Shown: positions 7,568 to 16,774, counted from the first letter of the stretch. The stretch is 64,000 bases of DNA from Diaphorobacter nitroreducens (GCA_003755025.1 RJVL01000005.1:1-64000), one strand, 5' to 3'. Numbers and translations are program-made. Notes: generated by a model not told the origin, from the sequence alone.

Positions 7568-8701
7568 TCAGGAGCAATACGGCGCATGGCCGGCGCGCAG
7601 CGCGGTGGCGCGCTCCAGCGTGTCCGGATGGGTGCTCAGCAGCGTCCACAGGCCGTGGGATTGCGGCGGGTCCTCGGGCGTGGGAGGGGCCTTGCCGGCC
7701 TGCGGGGAGGGGGTTGTGGAATCCTCGTCCCGCAGCATGGCCAACAGCAGATCGCCCATCGGTGCGGTGGGCAGGCCGGCATGGCGCATCAGTGCGAGCG
7801 CGTGGCAGTCGGCCTCGCGCTCATGGCTGCGGCTGTAGGCCAGGCCCGTGAGCAACGAACTGCCCGTGGCCACCAGGCCGGACACGTCACCCAGCGCCAG
7901 CCCCAGACCCACCTGCAGCACCCCCTGCTCGACGAGCATGCGCGTGGTATGCCGGTGGGCCACATGGCCGATCTCGTGTGCCAGCACGCCCACCAGCGCG
8001 TCGTCGTCCAGGCGTTGCGCGCGGGCGGTTTCCACCAGCGCATCGGTCATCACCACCGTGCCGCCGGGCAAGGCGAAGGCATTGGGCCCCAGGCCGGAGC
8101 GGAACGCGAGCGTGTAGTGCGGCGCGTAACTGCCATAGCGCTGCAGCGCCGCGGGCGAAGCGGTCAGCAGCGCATCGAAACGTGCGCGCAGCGCGGCTTG
8201 GCGCGCAGGTGTGAGCGTGGTGGGCTTGAGCGTGCCCGCGTCCATCTGCGCCAGCGCACTCTGGGCCAGCGCCACCTCCCAGGCCAGCGGCACATGGCGC
8301 GTGAGCTGCGCGGCCAGCCAGGGCGTGCCGTGGCGGTAGAACGCGAACAACCCGGCCACGGCCAGCACCAGGACGACGGCAAACACGCCCCAGCGCGTTT
8401 GCATGCGCTGCGCCAGCCCCGGCCGGTGGCCGGCCGCATCCAGCGCGGCCTGCCAGGCGGCGGGGTCGTCGATCTCCAGGCTGCCGTCGTCGCCCAGATC
8501 GGCCACGAGTTTTGGTTGCGGACGCCGGGCGTTCCAGGCCTCGGGCCAGGCCACGGCGCGGTGGGCAAAGCGGCGCGGCGGCGCACCGGGCACATGCAGT
8601 TCCAGCGCGGGGCCGTCGGGCGCGGGCAGCAGCCGCACCTGCACCGCGCGCGGTCGGCTGCTGCGCCCGTCGAACCAATGGGCGAGCACCATGCCCGTCA
8701 A
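7568..8701 (-). CDS. M48-family zinc metallopeptidase, membrane-anchored
   Basis: A 377-aa protein whose zinc motif HEIGHVAHRH lies near residue 240 (two His plus catalytic Glu). The third ligand is probably the Glu of SRSHEREADCHAL. One TM helix (WGVFAVVLVLAVAGLFAFY) near residue 110 follows an N-terminal domain of about 100 residues rich in charged and aromatic residues. M48 peptidases of this type take part in envelope quality control. It lies 49 nt downstream of the DUF898 membrane protein, a pairing that suggests a common operon. A Pro/Thr-rich insert sits before the C-terminal PPQSHGLWTLLSTHPDTLERA motif. Confidence 0.85.
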   Translation of the reverse strand: MTGMVLAHWFDGRSSRPRAVQVRLLPAPDGPALELHVPGAPPRRFAHRAVAWPEAWNARRPQPKLVADLGDDGSLEIDDPAAWQAALDAAGHRPGLAQRMQTRWGVFAVVLVLAVAGLFAFYRHGTPWLAAQLTRHVPLAWEVALAQSALAQMDAGTLKPTTLTPARQAALRARFDALLTASPAALQRYGSYAPHYTLAFRSGLGPNAFALPGGTVVMTDALVETARAQRLDDDALVGVLAHEIGHVAHRHTTRMLVEQGVLQVGLGLALGDVSGLVATGSSLLTGLAYSRSHEREADCHALALMRHAGLPTAPMGDLLLAMLRDEDSTTPSPQAGKAPPTPEDPPQSHGLWTLLSTHPDTLERATALRAGHAPYCS

Positions 8702-8750
8702 TCGCGTCTCCGCGAGGGGGCGCCGGACGAAGGTGTTTTGGGGCGGCCGG

Positions 8751-10010
8751 TCATCCGATCAGGTCCAGGCCCGCCGCGTCGGCCAGCGCATCGCCGATGC
8801 CGCCCGGCTGCTGCCGGCCCAGGCGCCCCGCCACCTGGTCCACGCCGCCCTTGACATGGACGGTGACGGATTCGAGCTTCATGCGGTATTCGCTCACCAT
8901 GGCGAATGGGCGGAAGAACCCCAGCGTTAGTACCGTGAGCAGCATGTTGCGCAGCCGCAGCAGCACATAGCCGCCCGTGCTGAGGTTGCACTTGAAGCGC
9001 GCGATGCGGCTCACACCGATGTTGCTCCAGGTCAGGCGAAACAGCGCGGCCTCGCGATAGGCGCGTGCCGGTGCGGTGGCCAGCATCATCGCCAGCAGCG
9101 CGCCCACGAAGGCCGCCATGATCAGCACGAAGATGCCCAGCCCCATCCCGCCCTTGCCCAGCTTGGACACGAGTCCGAGCGAGCCCGTGAAGAGGCCCGC
9201 GACCAGCGCGACGAGCACCAGCAGCGAGACGAGAAACACCGCCAGCGTGGCAAGCCACAGCTTCACGAAATCCATGTACACGGGCTTCCAGCGGCCGGCC
9301 TCGTTGCCGATGCGTGAGCGCAGCACCAGGAGGCTGCGGTAGTTGAACTCCAGCCGGATGATGCACAGCACCGTGAGCAGCAGGCCCAGCGCCACCAGAC
9401 CTATCAGCGGCGCGGTGACCTCGGGCAGCTTGCGGCCGGTTTCTTCGTTCACCACCGCGGCCGGGGCCAGGGGCTGCAGGCCCCAGAACACGCCCAGCCA
9501 CACCAGTGCCAGAGCGAACACGGGCCAGCTGGCGGTGTAGACCTCGCGCCAGCTCGCCGCGAACTGCAGACGCAGCCCGCGCCAGCGCGTGTTGGCCAGG
9601 CGAAAGCGCATGGCGCTGCCCCAGATCAGCGGCGACAGGGCCGCGCCGCCCAGGATGAAAAGGCCCACGGCCGTGTCCTGCCCCGTGTTGACGGCCAACT
9701 GGTAGGCCACCGTGAGCAGCAGCAGCACGACGAAGCCCACCACCATGCGCCGCTGCTGCGCGGTGAATTCCAGGGGGCTGCCTGCCACCAGCGTGTGGCC
9801 GTAGAAGTACTGAGCCGTACGCCGCCGCGCCCAGGGGGTGTACAGGCCCAGCGTCAGAATGCTCAGCAGTACGTTCACGATCCACACGCGGAAGTACTCG
9901 CCGCCGCTGCCCGTGAAGCGCATGGTGTGTGGCTCGATGTCCTGTGACTCGAAGGACGAGCGCAGCCCAGAGCGCGCCCGCGCGCGCTCGGACGATACCT
10001 GGACGTCCAT
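8751..10010 (-). CDS. DUF898 (YjgN-like) polytopic membrane protein
   Basis: A 419-aa inner-membrane protein of the DUF898 family; molecular role unknown. The family signature is visible as MRFTGSGGEYFRVWIVNVLL, then LTLGLYTPWARRRTAQYFYGHT. Alternating hydrophobic segments follow to about residue 340 and the RARA-Y motif region is repeated as ARAYREAALFRLTWSNIG. The C-terminus is a soluble tail of about 60 residues. It heads a two-gene unit with the M48 peptidase. The first 28 residues are charged and low-complexity. Confidence 0.8.
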   Translation of the reverse strand: MDVQVSSERARARSGLRSSFESQDIEPHTMRFTGSGGEYFRVWIVNVLLSILTLGLYTPWARRRTAQYFYGHTLVAGSPLEFTAQQRRMVVGFVVLLLLTVAYQLAVNTGQDTAVGLFILGGAALSPLIWGSAMRFRLANTRWRGLRLQFAASWREVYTASWPVFALALVWLGVFWGLQPLAPAAVVNEETGRKLPEVTAPLIGLVALGLLLTVLCIIRLEFNYRSLLVLRSRIGNEAGRWKPVYMDFVKLWLATLAVFLVSLLVLVALVAGLFTGSLGLVSKLGKGGMGLGIFVLIMAAFVGALLAMMLATAPARAYREAALFRLTWSNIGVSRIARFKCNLSTGGYVLLRLRNMLLTVLTLGFFRPFAMVSEYRMKLESVTVHVKGGVDQVAGRLGRQQPGGIGDALADAAGLDLIG

Positions 10011-10106
10011 GGTTTTTCCCTCTCTGGTGGTTGTTGGCGCGCAGTGTAGCGCAGCGCCCAGATGGAATTTTTCTAGACGTAGAAAGCTGGAATCGCCGCC
10101 ATATCA

Positions 10107-10130
10107 CCGCTGGCAGCTATAGCTAATGTA
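10107..10130. repeat. Half copy of the palindromic repeat
   Basis: CCGCTGGCAGCTATAGCT matches one arm of the family (compare copy 9, GCGCTGGCAGCTATGG). The other arm is missing. It lies in the 198-bp gap between the aldolase gene's stop and the DUF898 gene's start. Nothing else is recognised there apart from a GC hairpin at 10180-10203. Confidence 0.3.
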
Positions 10131-10179
10131 GCGAGATTGGCGACCGAAACACGCTGTGGCGGGCGGTTTGGTAGGCGGA

Positions 10180-10203
10180 AGCGCCGACCGCGCGGGCGGC
10201 GCT
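10180..10203 (-). terminator. Weak hairpin after the HpaI-type aldolase gene
   Basis: AGCGCCG pairs with CGGCGCT (7 bp) across a 10-nt loop, 6 nt past the aldolase stop on the minus strand. The T run is poor. Confidence 0.3.
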
Positions 10204-10208
10204 CGGGG

Positions 10209-11009
10209 TCAGTAGCTCGTGGCGACGGGCCCGCTTGCATCTGGCCGGAAGCGCGCGGCCAGCCCGTCCGCGGCCTGGCGCAGCAGGAGCATGTCCATGC
10301 CCACGGCCACGAACTGCGCGCCCAGGGCCAGGCATTCGCGCGCCCGGGCTTCGTCCACCACGAGGATGCCGGGTGCCTTGCCGGCCGCGCGGATGCGGCG
10401 GATCGCGTTGTCGATCGCGGCGCGCACCGTGGGATGGTTGGCATCACCCGGGAAGCCCATGCTGGCGGACAGGTCGGCCGGGCCGATGAAGATGCCGTCC
10501 ACGCCCTCCACCGCGGCGATGGCCTCAATCTGCTCCAGCGCCTCGGCCGTCTCCACCTGCACCAGCAGGCAGAGCTCGTTCTCCGCATCGCGTACATAGG
10601 CCGCGTCGCGGCCGAAGTCCGAGGCGCGCATGGAGCCGCCCATGCCGCGGATGCCGCGCGGCGCGTAGCGCATGGCGGCCACGGCGGCGCGCGCCTCGTC
10701 CGCGTTCTGCACGAAGGGCAGCAGCAGCGTTTGCGCGCCGATGTCCAGGTAGCGCTTGATCAGCACCGGGTCGTTCCAGGCCGGGCGCACCACGCCGTGC
10801 GTGTGGTCCCGGCAGCCGGCGGCCACGGCCTGCAGCTGCTGCACCATGAGCGGTACGTCGCTGGGCGTGTGTTCCGTGTCCAGCAGCACCCAGTCAAAGC
10901 CCGATCCCGCGATCAGCTCGGTGACCAGGGGTGATGGCAGGGTGGACCAGATGCCGATCTGCGCCTGACCGGCGGCCAGTGCGTGCTTGAAGGGGTTGCG
11001 AACGGGCAT
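10209..11009 (-). CDS. HpcH/HpaI-type class II aldolase
   Basis: A 266-aa TIM-barrel aldolase of the HpaI family, which reversibly splits 2-oxo-4-hydroxy acids (e.g. 4-hydroxy-2-oxoheptanedioate) to pyruvate or a related 2-oxoacid plus an aldehyde, using a divalent metal. Family motifs are GFDWVLLDTEHTPSD, VVRPAWND, the GIRGMGGSMRAS loop, LLVQVETAEALEQIE (metal Glu) and GIFIGPADLSASMG (metal Asp). It follows the 3-hydroxybutyryl-CoA dehydrogenase gene by 20 nt on the same strand, so they may be co-transcribed. The natural substrate cannot be told from sequence alone. Confidence 0.85.
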   Translation of the reverse strand: MPVRNPFKHALAAGQAQIGIWSTLPSPLVTELIAGSGFDWVLLDTEHTPSDVPLMVQQLQAVAAGCRDHTHGVVRPAWNDPVLIKRYLDIGAQTLLLPFVQNADEARAAVAAMRYAPRGIRGMGGSMRASDFGRDAAYVRDAENELCLLVQVETAEALEQIEAIAAVEGVDGIFIGPADLSASMGFPGDANHPTVRAAIDNAIRRIRAAGKAPGILVVDEARARECLALGAQFVAVGMDMLLLRQAADGLAARFRPDASGPVATSY

Positions 11010-11029
11010 GGCAGGTGGTCTGGGTCAGG

Positions 11030-11878
11030 TCAGTACTGGTACACGCCGCGGCCGGTCTTGCGGCCCAGGCGGCCGGCGGCCACCATCTCCTTGAGCAGCG
11101 GGCAGGGGCGGTACTTGCTGTCGCCGAACTCGGTCAGGTACACGTCCATCACGGCCAGGCACACGTCCAGACCGATCATGTCGGCCAGCGCCAGCGGGCC
11201 GATGGGCTGGTTGCAGCCGAGCTTCATGCCGGCGTCGATGTCCTCGGGCGTTGCCAGGCCCTCTGCCAGCACGAAGAAGGCCTCGTTGATCATGGGCACC
11301 AGGATGCGGTTGACCACGAAGCCGGGGGCGTTCTTCACAGTGATGGGCGACTTGCCCAGGCGCTCGGAGAGCTGCTTCACCGCGTCGTGCGTGGCGTCGG
11401 AAGTCTGCAGGCCGCGAATGATCTCCACCAGCGCCATCATCGGCACGGGGTTGAAGAAATGCATGCCGATGAACCGGTCTGCGCGCGACGTGGCGGCGGC
11501 CAGCTTGGTGATGGAGATCGAAGAGGTGTTGGACGCAATGATCACTTCGGGCGCCACCAGCGCGTCCACCTGCTTGAGGATCTTGAGCTTGAGTTCGTAG
11601 TTCTCGGTGGCAGCCTCGATCACGATCTGGGCGGCCTTCAGGTCGTCGTAGCTGGTGGAGGTTTTGATGCGCGCGAGGGCGGCGCTCTTGTCGGCTTCGG
11701 TGATCTTTTCTTTCTTGATCAGGCGGTCCAGGCTGCCTGCTACGGTGGCCACGCCCTTTTGCACGGCGGCGTCGGAGATGTCCACCATCACCACATTGAT
11801 GCCCGACACAGCGCATGCCTGGGCAATGCCGTTGCCCATGGTGCCCGCGCCGATGATGCCAACGGTCGAAATCGTCAT
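11030..11878 (-). CDS. 3-hydroxybutyryl-CoA dehydrogenase
   Basis: A 282-aa NAD(P)-dependent 3-hydroxyacyl-CoA dehydrogenase converting 3-hydroxybutyryl-CoA to acetoacetyl-CoA. The Rossmann motif GIIGAGTMGNGIAQA is at residues 6-20. The catalytic-region motif ASNTSSISITKLA, the His-Glu pair in GMHFFNPVPMMALVEII and the NAPGFVVNRILVP linker to the C-terminal domain are all present. The length fits single-domain Hbd/PaaH2 proteins. The ATG at 11878 is chosen because the homology begins at MTISTVGIIG. It is divergent from the GMC oxidoreductase with a 112-bp shared upstream region. Confidence 0.9.
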   Translation of the reverse strand: MTISTVGIIGAGTMGNGIAQACAVSGINVVMVDISDAAVQKGVATVAGSLDRLIKKEKITEADKSAALARIKTSTSYDDLKAAQIVIEAATENYELKLKILKQVDALVAPEVIIASNTSSISITKLAAATSRADRFIGMHFFNPVPMMALVEIIRGLQTSDATHDAVKQLSERLGKSPITVKNAPGFVVNRILVPMINEAFFVLAEGLATPEDIDAGMKLGCNQPIGPLALADMIGLDVCLAVMDVYLTEFGDSKYRPCPLLKEMVAAGRLGRKTGRGVYQY

Positions 11879-11990
11879 ATAAATGTCCCTTGAAAGTGTA
11901 GTAGTGAGAAAAAAACGATGCCGTGATGGTATCGGCAATCGCGCGTCTGCTGCTGCGTTGCAGCATCGCCATACAACGAGGGGACACTGC

Positions 11991-13586
11991 ATGCGTGAGT
12001 TCGACTATGTCGTGATCGGGGGCGGCTCGGCGGGCTGCGTGCTGGCGGGGCGGCTGAGCGAGGACCCCACGGTGCGCGTGTGCCTGTTGGAGGCGGGCGG
12101 CAGCGATGCCAGTGTGCTTATCCATTGCCCGGCGGGGCTGGCCGCCATGGCGCGCAGCGGCGCCTTCAACTGGGGGCTGCACACCACGCCGCAGGCGGGC
12201 TTGGGCGGGCGTCGGGGCTACCAGCCGCGCGGCAAGGTGCTGGGTGGTTCCAGCTCGGTCAACGCCATGATCTACGCGCGCGGCCACGCCAGCGACTACG
12301 ACCACTGGGCTGCGGCCGGCAATGCAGGATGGGGTTGGAACGACGTGCTGCCGTACTTCCTTCGGGCCGAGCACAACGAGCGCGGTGCAAGCGCCTGGCA
12401 CGGCACGGATGGGCCGCTGAATGTGGCGGACCTGCAGTCGCCGCAGCGTGCCAGCCGCGCCTTCGTCGAAGCCGGCGTGCAGGCTGGCCATCCACGCAAT
12501 GACGACTTCAACGGCGCGCAACTGGAGGGAGTGGGTCTCTACCAGGTCACGCACCGGGCGGGCGAACGCTTCAGCGTGGCCAAGGCCTACCTCACGCCCC
12601 ACCTGGGCCGGACCAATCTGCAGGTCGTGACCGGCGCGCAGGCCACGCGCATCCTGTTCGAGGGCCGGCGCGCCACGGGCGTGGAATACCGCCGAGGCGG
12701 CCAGCCGCAGCAGGTGCGCGCCACGCGTGAGGTGCTGCTGTCGGCGGGGGCGCTGCTATCGCCGCAATTGCTCATGCTCTCGGGTGTGGGGCCGGGCGCG
12801 CAGTTGCAGAGCCACGGCATTGGCGTGGTGCACGATCTGCCGGGCGTGGGCGCGCATCTGCACGACCATCCCGACGTGGTGCAGGTGATGGACGCACCGC
12901 GGTTGACGGACCTCTTCGGCCTGTCGCTGCCCGGGGCGCTGAACGTGCTGCGCGGCGTGCGGGAGTGGCGTGCGCACCGCAGCGGCATGCTGACCACCAA
13001 CTTCGCCGAGGCTGGCGGCTTCATCAAGAGTCGCCCCGAAGAGCCATTGCCCGACCTGCAGCTGCACTTCGTGGTCGGCAAGCTGCTGGACCACGGCCGG
13101 CGGGCCACATGGGGCCATGGCTATTCCTGCCATGTATGCCTGCTGCAGCCCCGAAGCCGCGGCCGGGTGACGCTGGCCAGCGCCGACCCGGCGGCCGCTC
13201 CGCTGGTGGACCCGGCATTCTTCAGTGATCCCGACGACATGCAGCGCCTGGTGCGCGGCGTGCGGCGCATGCGCGAGATCCTGGCGCAGCCCGCCCTGGC
13301 CAGCCTGGGCGCGCGTGAGCTGTCCCATTCGTCCCGTGCGCAAAGCGATGCACAGATCGAGCAGTTCATCCGCGACTGGGCCGACACCATCTACCACCCC
13401 GTGGGCACGTGCCGCATGGGCTGCGGTCCGCTGGACGTGGTGGATGCCCAGCTGCGTGTGCATGGCCTGCAGGCTCTGCGTGTGGTGGACGCATCCATCA
13501 TGCCGCGCATTGTGAGCGGCAACACGAATGCACCCACGGTGATGATTGCCGAGCGCGCGGTGGACTTGCTGCGCCAGGCTGCATGA
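11991..13586 (+). CDS. GMC-family FAD oxidoreductase (choline/alcohol dehydrogenase type)
   Basis: A 531-aa GMC flavoprotein. The FAD motif GGGSAGCVLAGRLSED is near the N-terminus. GMC signature 1 is seen as RGKVLGGSSSVNAMIYARG and signature 2 as SAGALLSPQLLMLSGVGP. The C-terminal active site has HPVGTCRMG (catalytic His), and NTNAPTVMIAERAVD closes the FAD site. Close families include choline dehydrogenase BetA and alcohol dehydrogenase AlkJ; the lack of adjacent bet genes makes an alcohol substrate more likely than choline. The start ATG follows GAGGGGACACTGC, a reasonable ribosome-binding site. Confidence 0.88.
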   Translation: MREFDYVVIGGGSAGCVLAGRLSEDPTVRVCLLEAGGSDASVLIHCPAGLAAMARSGAFNWGLHTTPQAGLGGRRGYQPRGKVLGGSSSVNAMIYARGHASDYDHWAAAGNAGWGWNDVLPYFLRAEHNERGASAWHGTDGPLNVADLQSPQRASRAFVEAGVQAGHPRNDDFNGAQLEGVGLYQVTHRAGERFSVAKAYLTPHLGRTNLQVVTGAQATRILFEGRRATGVEYRRGGQPQQVRATREVLLSAGALLSPQLLMLSGVGPGAQLQSHGIGVVHDLPGVGAHLHDHPDVVQVMDAPRLTDLFGLSLPGALNVLRGVREWRAHRSGMLTTNFAEAGGFIKSRPEEPLPDLQLHFVVGKLLDHGRRATWGHGYSCHVCLLQPRSRGRVTLASADPAAAPLVDPAFFSDPDDMQRLVRGVRRMREILAQPALASLGARELSHSSRAQSDAQIEQFIRDWADTIYHPVGTCRMGCGPLDVVDAQLRVHGLQALRVVDASIMPRIVSGNTNAPTVMIAERAVDLLRQAA

Positions 13587-13760
13587 CGCGCTCCGGTTCG
13601 GCAGTGCGCGCTTAAGAAATTTTGAGGGTTCGCATAAGCGTTTTTTAGCAGCACGCGCGCTGCACCGTTCCTAGACTGCACAGCACCTGTGAGACACACG
13701 ATGTGCCGCATGGGAAGGCGAGGCTCCCAAGCCGCAACACCACAAGAACCGGAACCGACG

Positions 13761-14480
13761 ATGCAATTCAACCCTCAGGAAATCACCGCGCTCGCGCAGG
13801 CCGACGCCGCCGCACCGCGCATGGACCTCTATGCCTTCATCCACAAGGCCTTGCGCGCCTATATGGTCGACACACTCGTGGGCCTGGGTCGCGTGGACGC
13901 CGAGGACGACCTCGAACTGTCCCAGGCCGGCGCTCGCGTGCTGCAGCTGCTGAGCTTTTGCCGCGCGCACCTGTACCACGAGAACACCTACGTGCATCCC
14001 GCCATGGAGCGCCATGCACCTGGCAGCGCCGCCGCGGTTGAGCAGGAACATGATGGTCATGGACAGGCGATTGCGGCGCTGGCGGATGCGGCGCAGCAGC
14101 TCATGCAATGCCCGCGCGAGCGGCGAGCGCGCGTGGCTCATGCGCTGTACCAGCAGCTGGCGCTGTTCGTGGCACACAACTTCGAGCACATGCAGTTGGA
14201 GGAGACGGCGCACAACGCGGTGCTCTGGGCGCATTACAGCGACGCGGAACTGGCTGCCATCGAGGATGCGCTGGTAGCGTCGATACCGCCGGACGAGATG
14301 CTCGTCACGCTGCGCTGGATGCTGCCCAGCATGACCCCGAGCGAGAGGGCCATGGTGCTCGGTGACATGCGGCGCAATGCGCCTCCCGGCATCTTTGACA
14401 CGGCATTGAGTGTCATGCGGCCGCACCTGTCGGATGGCGAGTGGGGCAAGCTGGCACGTGCTTTGGAGCTTGCGCGATGA
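13761..14480 (+). CDS. Hemerythrin-like four-helix protein
   Basis: A 239-aa protein with a hemerythrin/HHE pattern: His28 in FIHKALR, His73-Glu74 and His79 in YHENTYVHPAM, His97 and His100 in EHDGH, and His139/His143 in AHNFEHMQLEE. These residues would bind a di-iron centre for oxygen or NO sensing, or iron handling. The C-terminal 80 residues (IPPDEMLVTLRWMLPSM and on) form a separate helical region. The start at 13761 is preferred to an upstream ATG because the preceding 24 residues are Arg/Pro-rich. Its stop overlaps the next start as ATGA. Confidence 0.8.
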   Translation: MQFNPQEITALAQADAAAPRMDLYAFIHKALRAYMVDTLVGLGRVDAEDDLELSQAGARVLQLLSFCRAHLYHENTYVHPAMERHAPGSAAAVEQEHDGHGQAIAALADAAQQLMQCPRERRARVAHALYQQLALFVAHNFEHMQLEETAHNAVLWAHYSDAELAAIEDALVASIPPDEMLVTLRWMLPSMTPSERAMVLGDMRRNAPPGIFDTALSVMRPHLSDGEWGKLARALELAR

Positions 14481-14908
14481 GCCATTGGTTGCTGCGCCAT
14501 ACCCTGGCTGCATTCGGGCTTTGCGTGGCCAGCGCGAGTGCCCTGGCTGCGGGCCCCCCGCCCCCCGAACGCTTTCGGCTCACGCCCCAGTTGCTGGAGC
14601 GCATGGAGGCACTGCAGGCTGCGTCGCCAGAAGCCGCACGTCCCGGCGACGACGACGAGCCGGACGCGCAGTCCGTTCAGGAGCTGGCGCGTCAGCTGGA
14701 TGCGGATCCGCGCATCCGTGCCTTGCTGGCCCGCCACCGGGTCAGCAGCATCGAGTACGCCACGGCGGTGTATGCCGCACTGCACGCGGGCATGTTCCTC
14801 GCCATGGAATCGCTGGCTGACAAGGCTTCGCGCACCAAAGCGCTGGCATCCTTCACCCCAGAGCAGCGCGCCAACATCGAGTTGCTGCGCCGGCGCCCAA
14901 TCAAGTGA
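14477..14908 (+). CDS. Exported protein of unknown function, coupled to the hemerythrin gene
   Basis: A 143-aa protein with a signal peptide (MSHWLLRHTLAAFGLCVASASALAA, cleavage likely after ALA-A). The mature part is helical and charged, with an acidic PGDDDEPD stretch, DADPRIRALLARHRV and a C-terminal FTPEQRANIELLRRR. The FTPEQRANIELL ending recalls small periplasmic helical proteins that scan for misfolded envelope, but I do not recognise a named family. The ATGA overlap with the hemerythrin gene indicates coupled translation, pairing a cytoplasmic di-iron protein with a periplasmic partner. Confidence 0.6.
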   Translation: MSHWLLRHTLAAFGLCVASASALAAGPPPPERFRLTPQLLERMEALQAASPEAARPGDDDEPDAQSVQELARQLDADPRIRALLARHRVSSIEYATAVYAALHAGMFLAMESLADKASRTKALASFTPEQRANIELLRRRPIK

Positions 14909-14928
14909 GCGCCGCCGCGGCGCGACCT

Positions 14929-16275
14929 TCAACCGCCGGCCATCTCTTCCAACTGCGCAGGTGCGTCCAGGCGCAGCCGCAGTCGCCCACGGCCGGTCTT
15001 GTCGATATGGATGCCGGTGTCGCTTTCCTGCAGTCGGCGCTGCAGCAACAGCAGGCGCGCCTCCAGGTTGTCGGCCACGCCTGGCAGGCGCAGGCTGGGG
15101 TCCAGACGCAGTTCGCGGTTGCTGAAGTCCTGGCGTCCGGTGCGCTCATGGTCGCGCAGCAGCTTCCACAGGATCGCGCCCGCCACGCCCTTGATGAGGT
15201 AGGTGTCATTGACGAACACGCTGTCGTTCACCGCGAAATGCCGCACCCGCACGGGCGCCCCCCGCGGCGCCGGCGCGGGCGCGGGTTCTTGCGATGCCTC
15301 CGTGGCTTCGTCGGCCGACTGCAGCAGGTCGATCGCGGTGGCCAGCTGTCCTGCCAGCGCCACCAGCGCGTCTTCCTCCGGGTAGCGGAACTGCAGGTCC
15401 AGCGGGCTTTCCACGAACAGCACCCCCAGGGTGCGGCCGCAGCTCACCAGGGGCACGGCCAGCTGGCTGTGCGGCGCGGGCAGGCCCGGGTAGGGAATCT
15501 CGTGCGCGGGCGCGCTCTGTCCCAGGCTGCTGCGCATGGCATGGCTGTACAGCGCGGCATGGGTCATGTGGCTGATGCGTACCGGCGTGGCTTCGCGCGC
15601 GGCCACCCCTATCACGCCCTGGCCCAGCTTGATCTCCGAGCCCACGCCCGAATGTGTGTAGCCATGGCTTGCCACGGTGTACAGGTGGCCCGCTTGCGCA
15701 TCCAGCATGAGCACCATCGCATGCTGCACGTGCAGATGCTCGTGCAGGCCCGCCAGCAGTGTCTGTAGCAGCTCGTCGAGCGTGGTGCAGCGCGCCAGGC
15801 GCTGGCTGCACAGGCGCACGGCGCCCAGCAGATCGGCGCGTGGCAGTTGCGCGGGGCTGGGTGCCAGTCCTTCTCCGGGCACGGGTTCGATGCGCTCGAC
15901 GGCGTAGACGTCCGATCCCTTGAGTTCGAAGACGCCCGCCATGCCGTTGTGCGAGGCGATGCCCGCCAGCTGCGCGCGCATGCGCTCAAACAGTGCGCCT
16001 TCCGCCTCCGTGCGCAAGAAGTGCAGGTGCAGGCGAAAGCAGCGTGCTGTCACGGGGTCCAGCACCAGCACGCTGGCATAGGGGTTGGCGAGGATGTTGG
16101 CGCGCGTCTTGTTGAAGAACTGGAACGACAGGGCCACATGCTGCTCATCAACGTAGACCACCTGTGAGATGTAGGCCACGTTGGGCGTGCCGTCGGGGGC
16201 GCAGGTGGCCATGATGGCAGGAATCGCGCCCTCCAGGCAGGCGCGGATGGAGCGCAGGGTGGGCGGCACGTTCAC
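14929..16275 (-). CDS. PNPOx-fold plus GAF-domain protein with C-terminal winged-helix-like domain
   Basis: A 448-aa protein. Residues about 1-130 form a pyridoxamine-phosphate-oxidase-like flavin fold (GAIPAIMATCAPDGTPNVAYISQV). Residues about 150-320 form a GAF domain (TTLDELLQTLLAGLHEHLHVQHAMVLML, with the VIGVAARE and LGVLFVESP strands). A Pro/Ala linker then leads to a 100-residue C-terminal region (NDSVFVNDTYLIKGVAGAILW) that resembles a winged helix. It starts at a GTG that overlaps the preceding gene as GTGA. The last gene of the ABC exporter operon, it is plausibly a redox or ligand sensor with a regulatory output. Confidence 0.7.
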   Translation of the reverse strand: MNVPPTLRSIRACLEGAIPAIMATCAPDGTPNVAYISQVVYVDEQHVALSFQFFNKTRANILANPYASVLVLDPVTARCFRLHLHFLRTEAEGALFERMRAQLAGIASHNGMAGVFELKGSDVYAVERIEPVPGEGLAPSPAQLPRADLLGAVRLCSQRLARCTTLDELLQTLLAGLHEHLHVQHAMVLMLDAQAGHLYTVASHGYTHSGVGSEIKLGQGVIGVAAREATPVRISHMTHAALYSHAMRSSLGQSAPAHEIPYPGLPAPHSQLAVPLVSCGRTLGVLFVESPLDLQFRYPEEDALVALAGQLATAIDLLQSADEATEASQEPAPAPAPRGAPVRVRHFAVNDSVFVNDTYLIKGVAGAILWKLLRDHERTGRQDFSNRELRLDPSLRLPGVADNLEARLLLLQRRLQESDTGIHIDKTGRGRLRLRLDAPAQLEEMAGG

Positions 16276-16763
16276 GGCTGGCGCTCCTTGCGCAACGGTT
16301 CGCCGGCATGTGGGCCGGGGGTCTGGTCGAACGCGGCTTCGGGCGAAAACTCCACTGCCACCAGATCGTCCCGTGGTGCATTCAGCATGGCCGCGGTGTA
16401 CTGCGGGCCATAGCCCACCTGGGCCACGGCATGCTGCATGGCGGACAGGTAGCTTTGCAGCGCGGGCTCGTCGGCCGGCAGCACGGCACGTTGCACGGCG
16501 GCGGTGGCCTTGACCTGCACCGTGCGGTGGGATGGCGGGTCACTGAAGACCACGGCAATGTGGCCGGTGGTGGCAATGTCGGCCAAAAGCTGTCGTGACT
16601 GGCTTCGCCGCAGGAAGACCGTGATGCGCTGGCCGTTGGTGCTGATGCGCGCGCCTACGGCGCGCATCACGCTGGGGCGCAACTGCGCGTCGCGCGAGGC
16701 CACGATGGTGGAGACGCCCCGGTCCACCAGGGCGATGTATTCGGCGCTCAGAAGCGTAGGCAT
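16272..16763 (-). CDS. PNPOx-fold flavin-binding-like protein
   Basis: A 163-aa single-domain member of the pyridoxamine 5'-phosphate oxidase/FMN-binding split-barrel superfamily (LVDRGVSTIVASRDAQLRPSVMRAVG, then GHIAVVFSDPPSHRTVQVKATA). Such small proteins bind FMN, F420 or heme, and the ligand here is unknown. The ATG at 16763 is 11 nt after the ABC permease stop, and the stop overlaps the PNPOx-GAF gene, so all four genes form one unit. A longer upstream reading in the same frame overlaps the permease and is not credible. Confidence 0.7.
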   Translation of the reverse strand: MPTLLSAEYIALVDRGVSTIVASRDAQLRPSVMRAVGARISTNGQRITVFLRRSQSRQLLADIATTGHIAVVFSDPPSHRTVQVKATAAVQRAVLPADEPALQSYLSAMQHAVAQVGYGPQYTAAMLNAPRDDLVAVEFSPEAAFDQTPGPHAGEPLRKERQP

Positions 16764-16774
16764 GCGTGAAAGGC

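Noticed and set aside
13620-13660. A further repeat copy upstream of the hemerythrin gene (CATAAGCGTTTTTTAGCAG)
   Set aside because: Only about 8 bases resemble the right arm, and no left arm is found.
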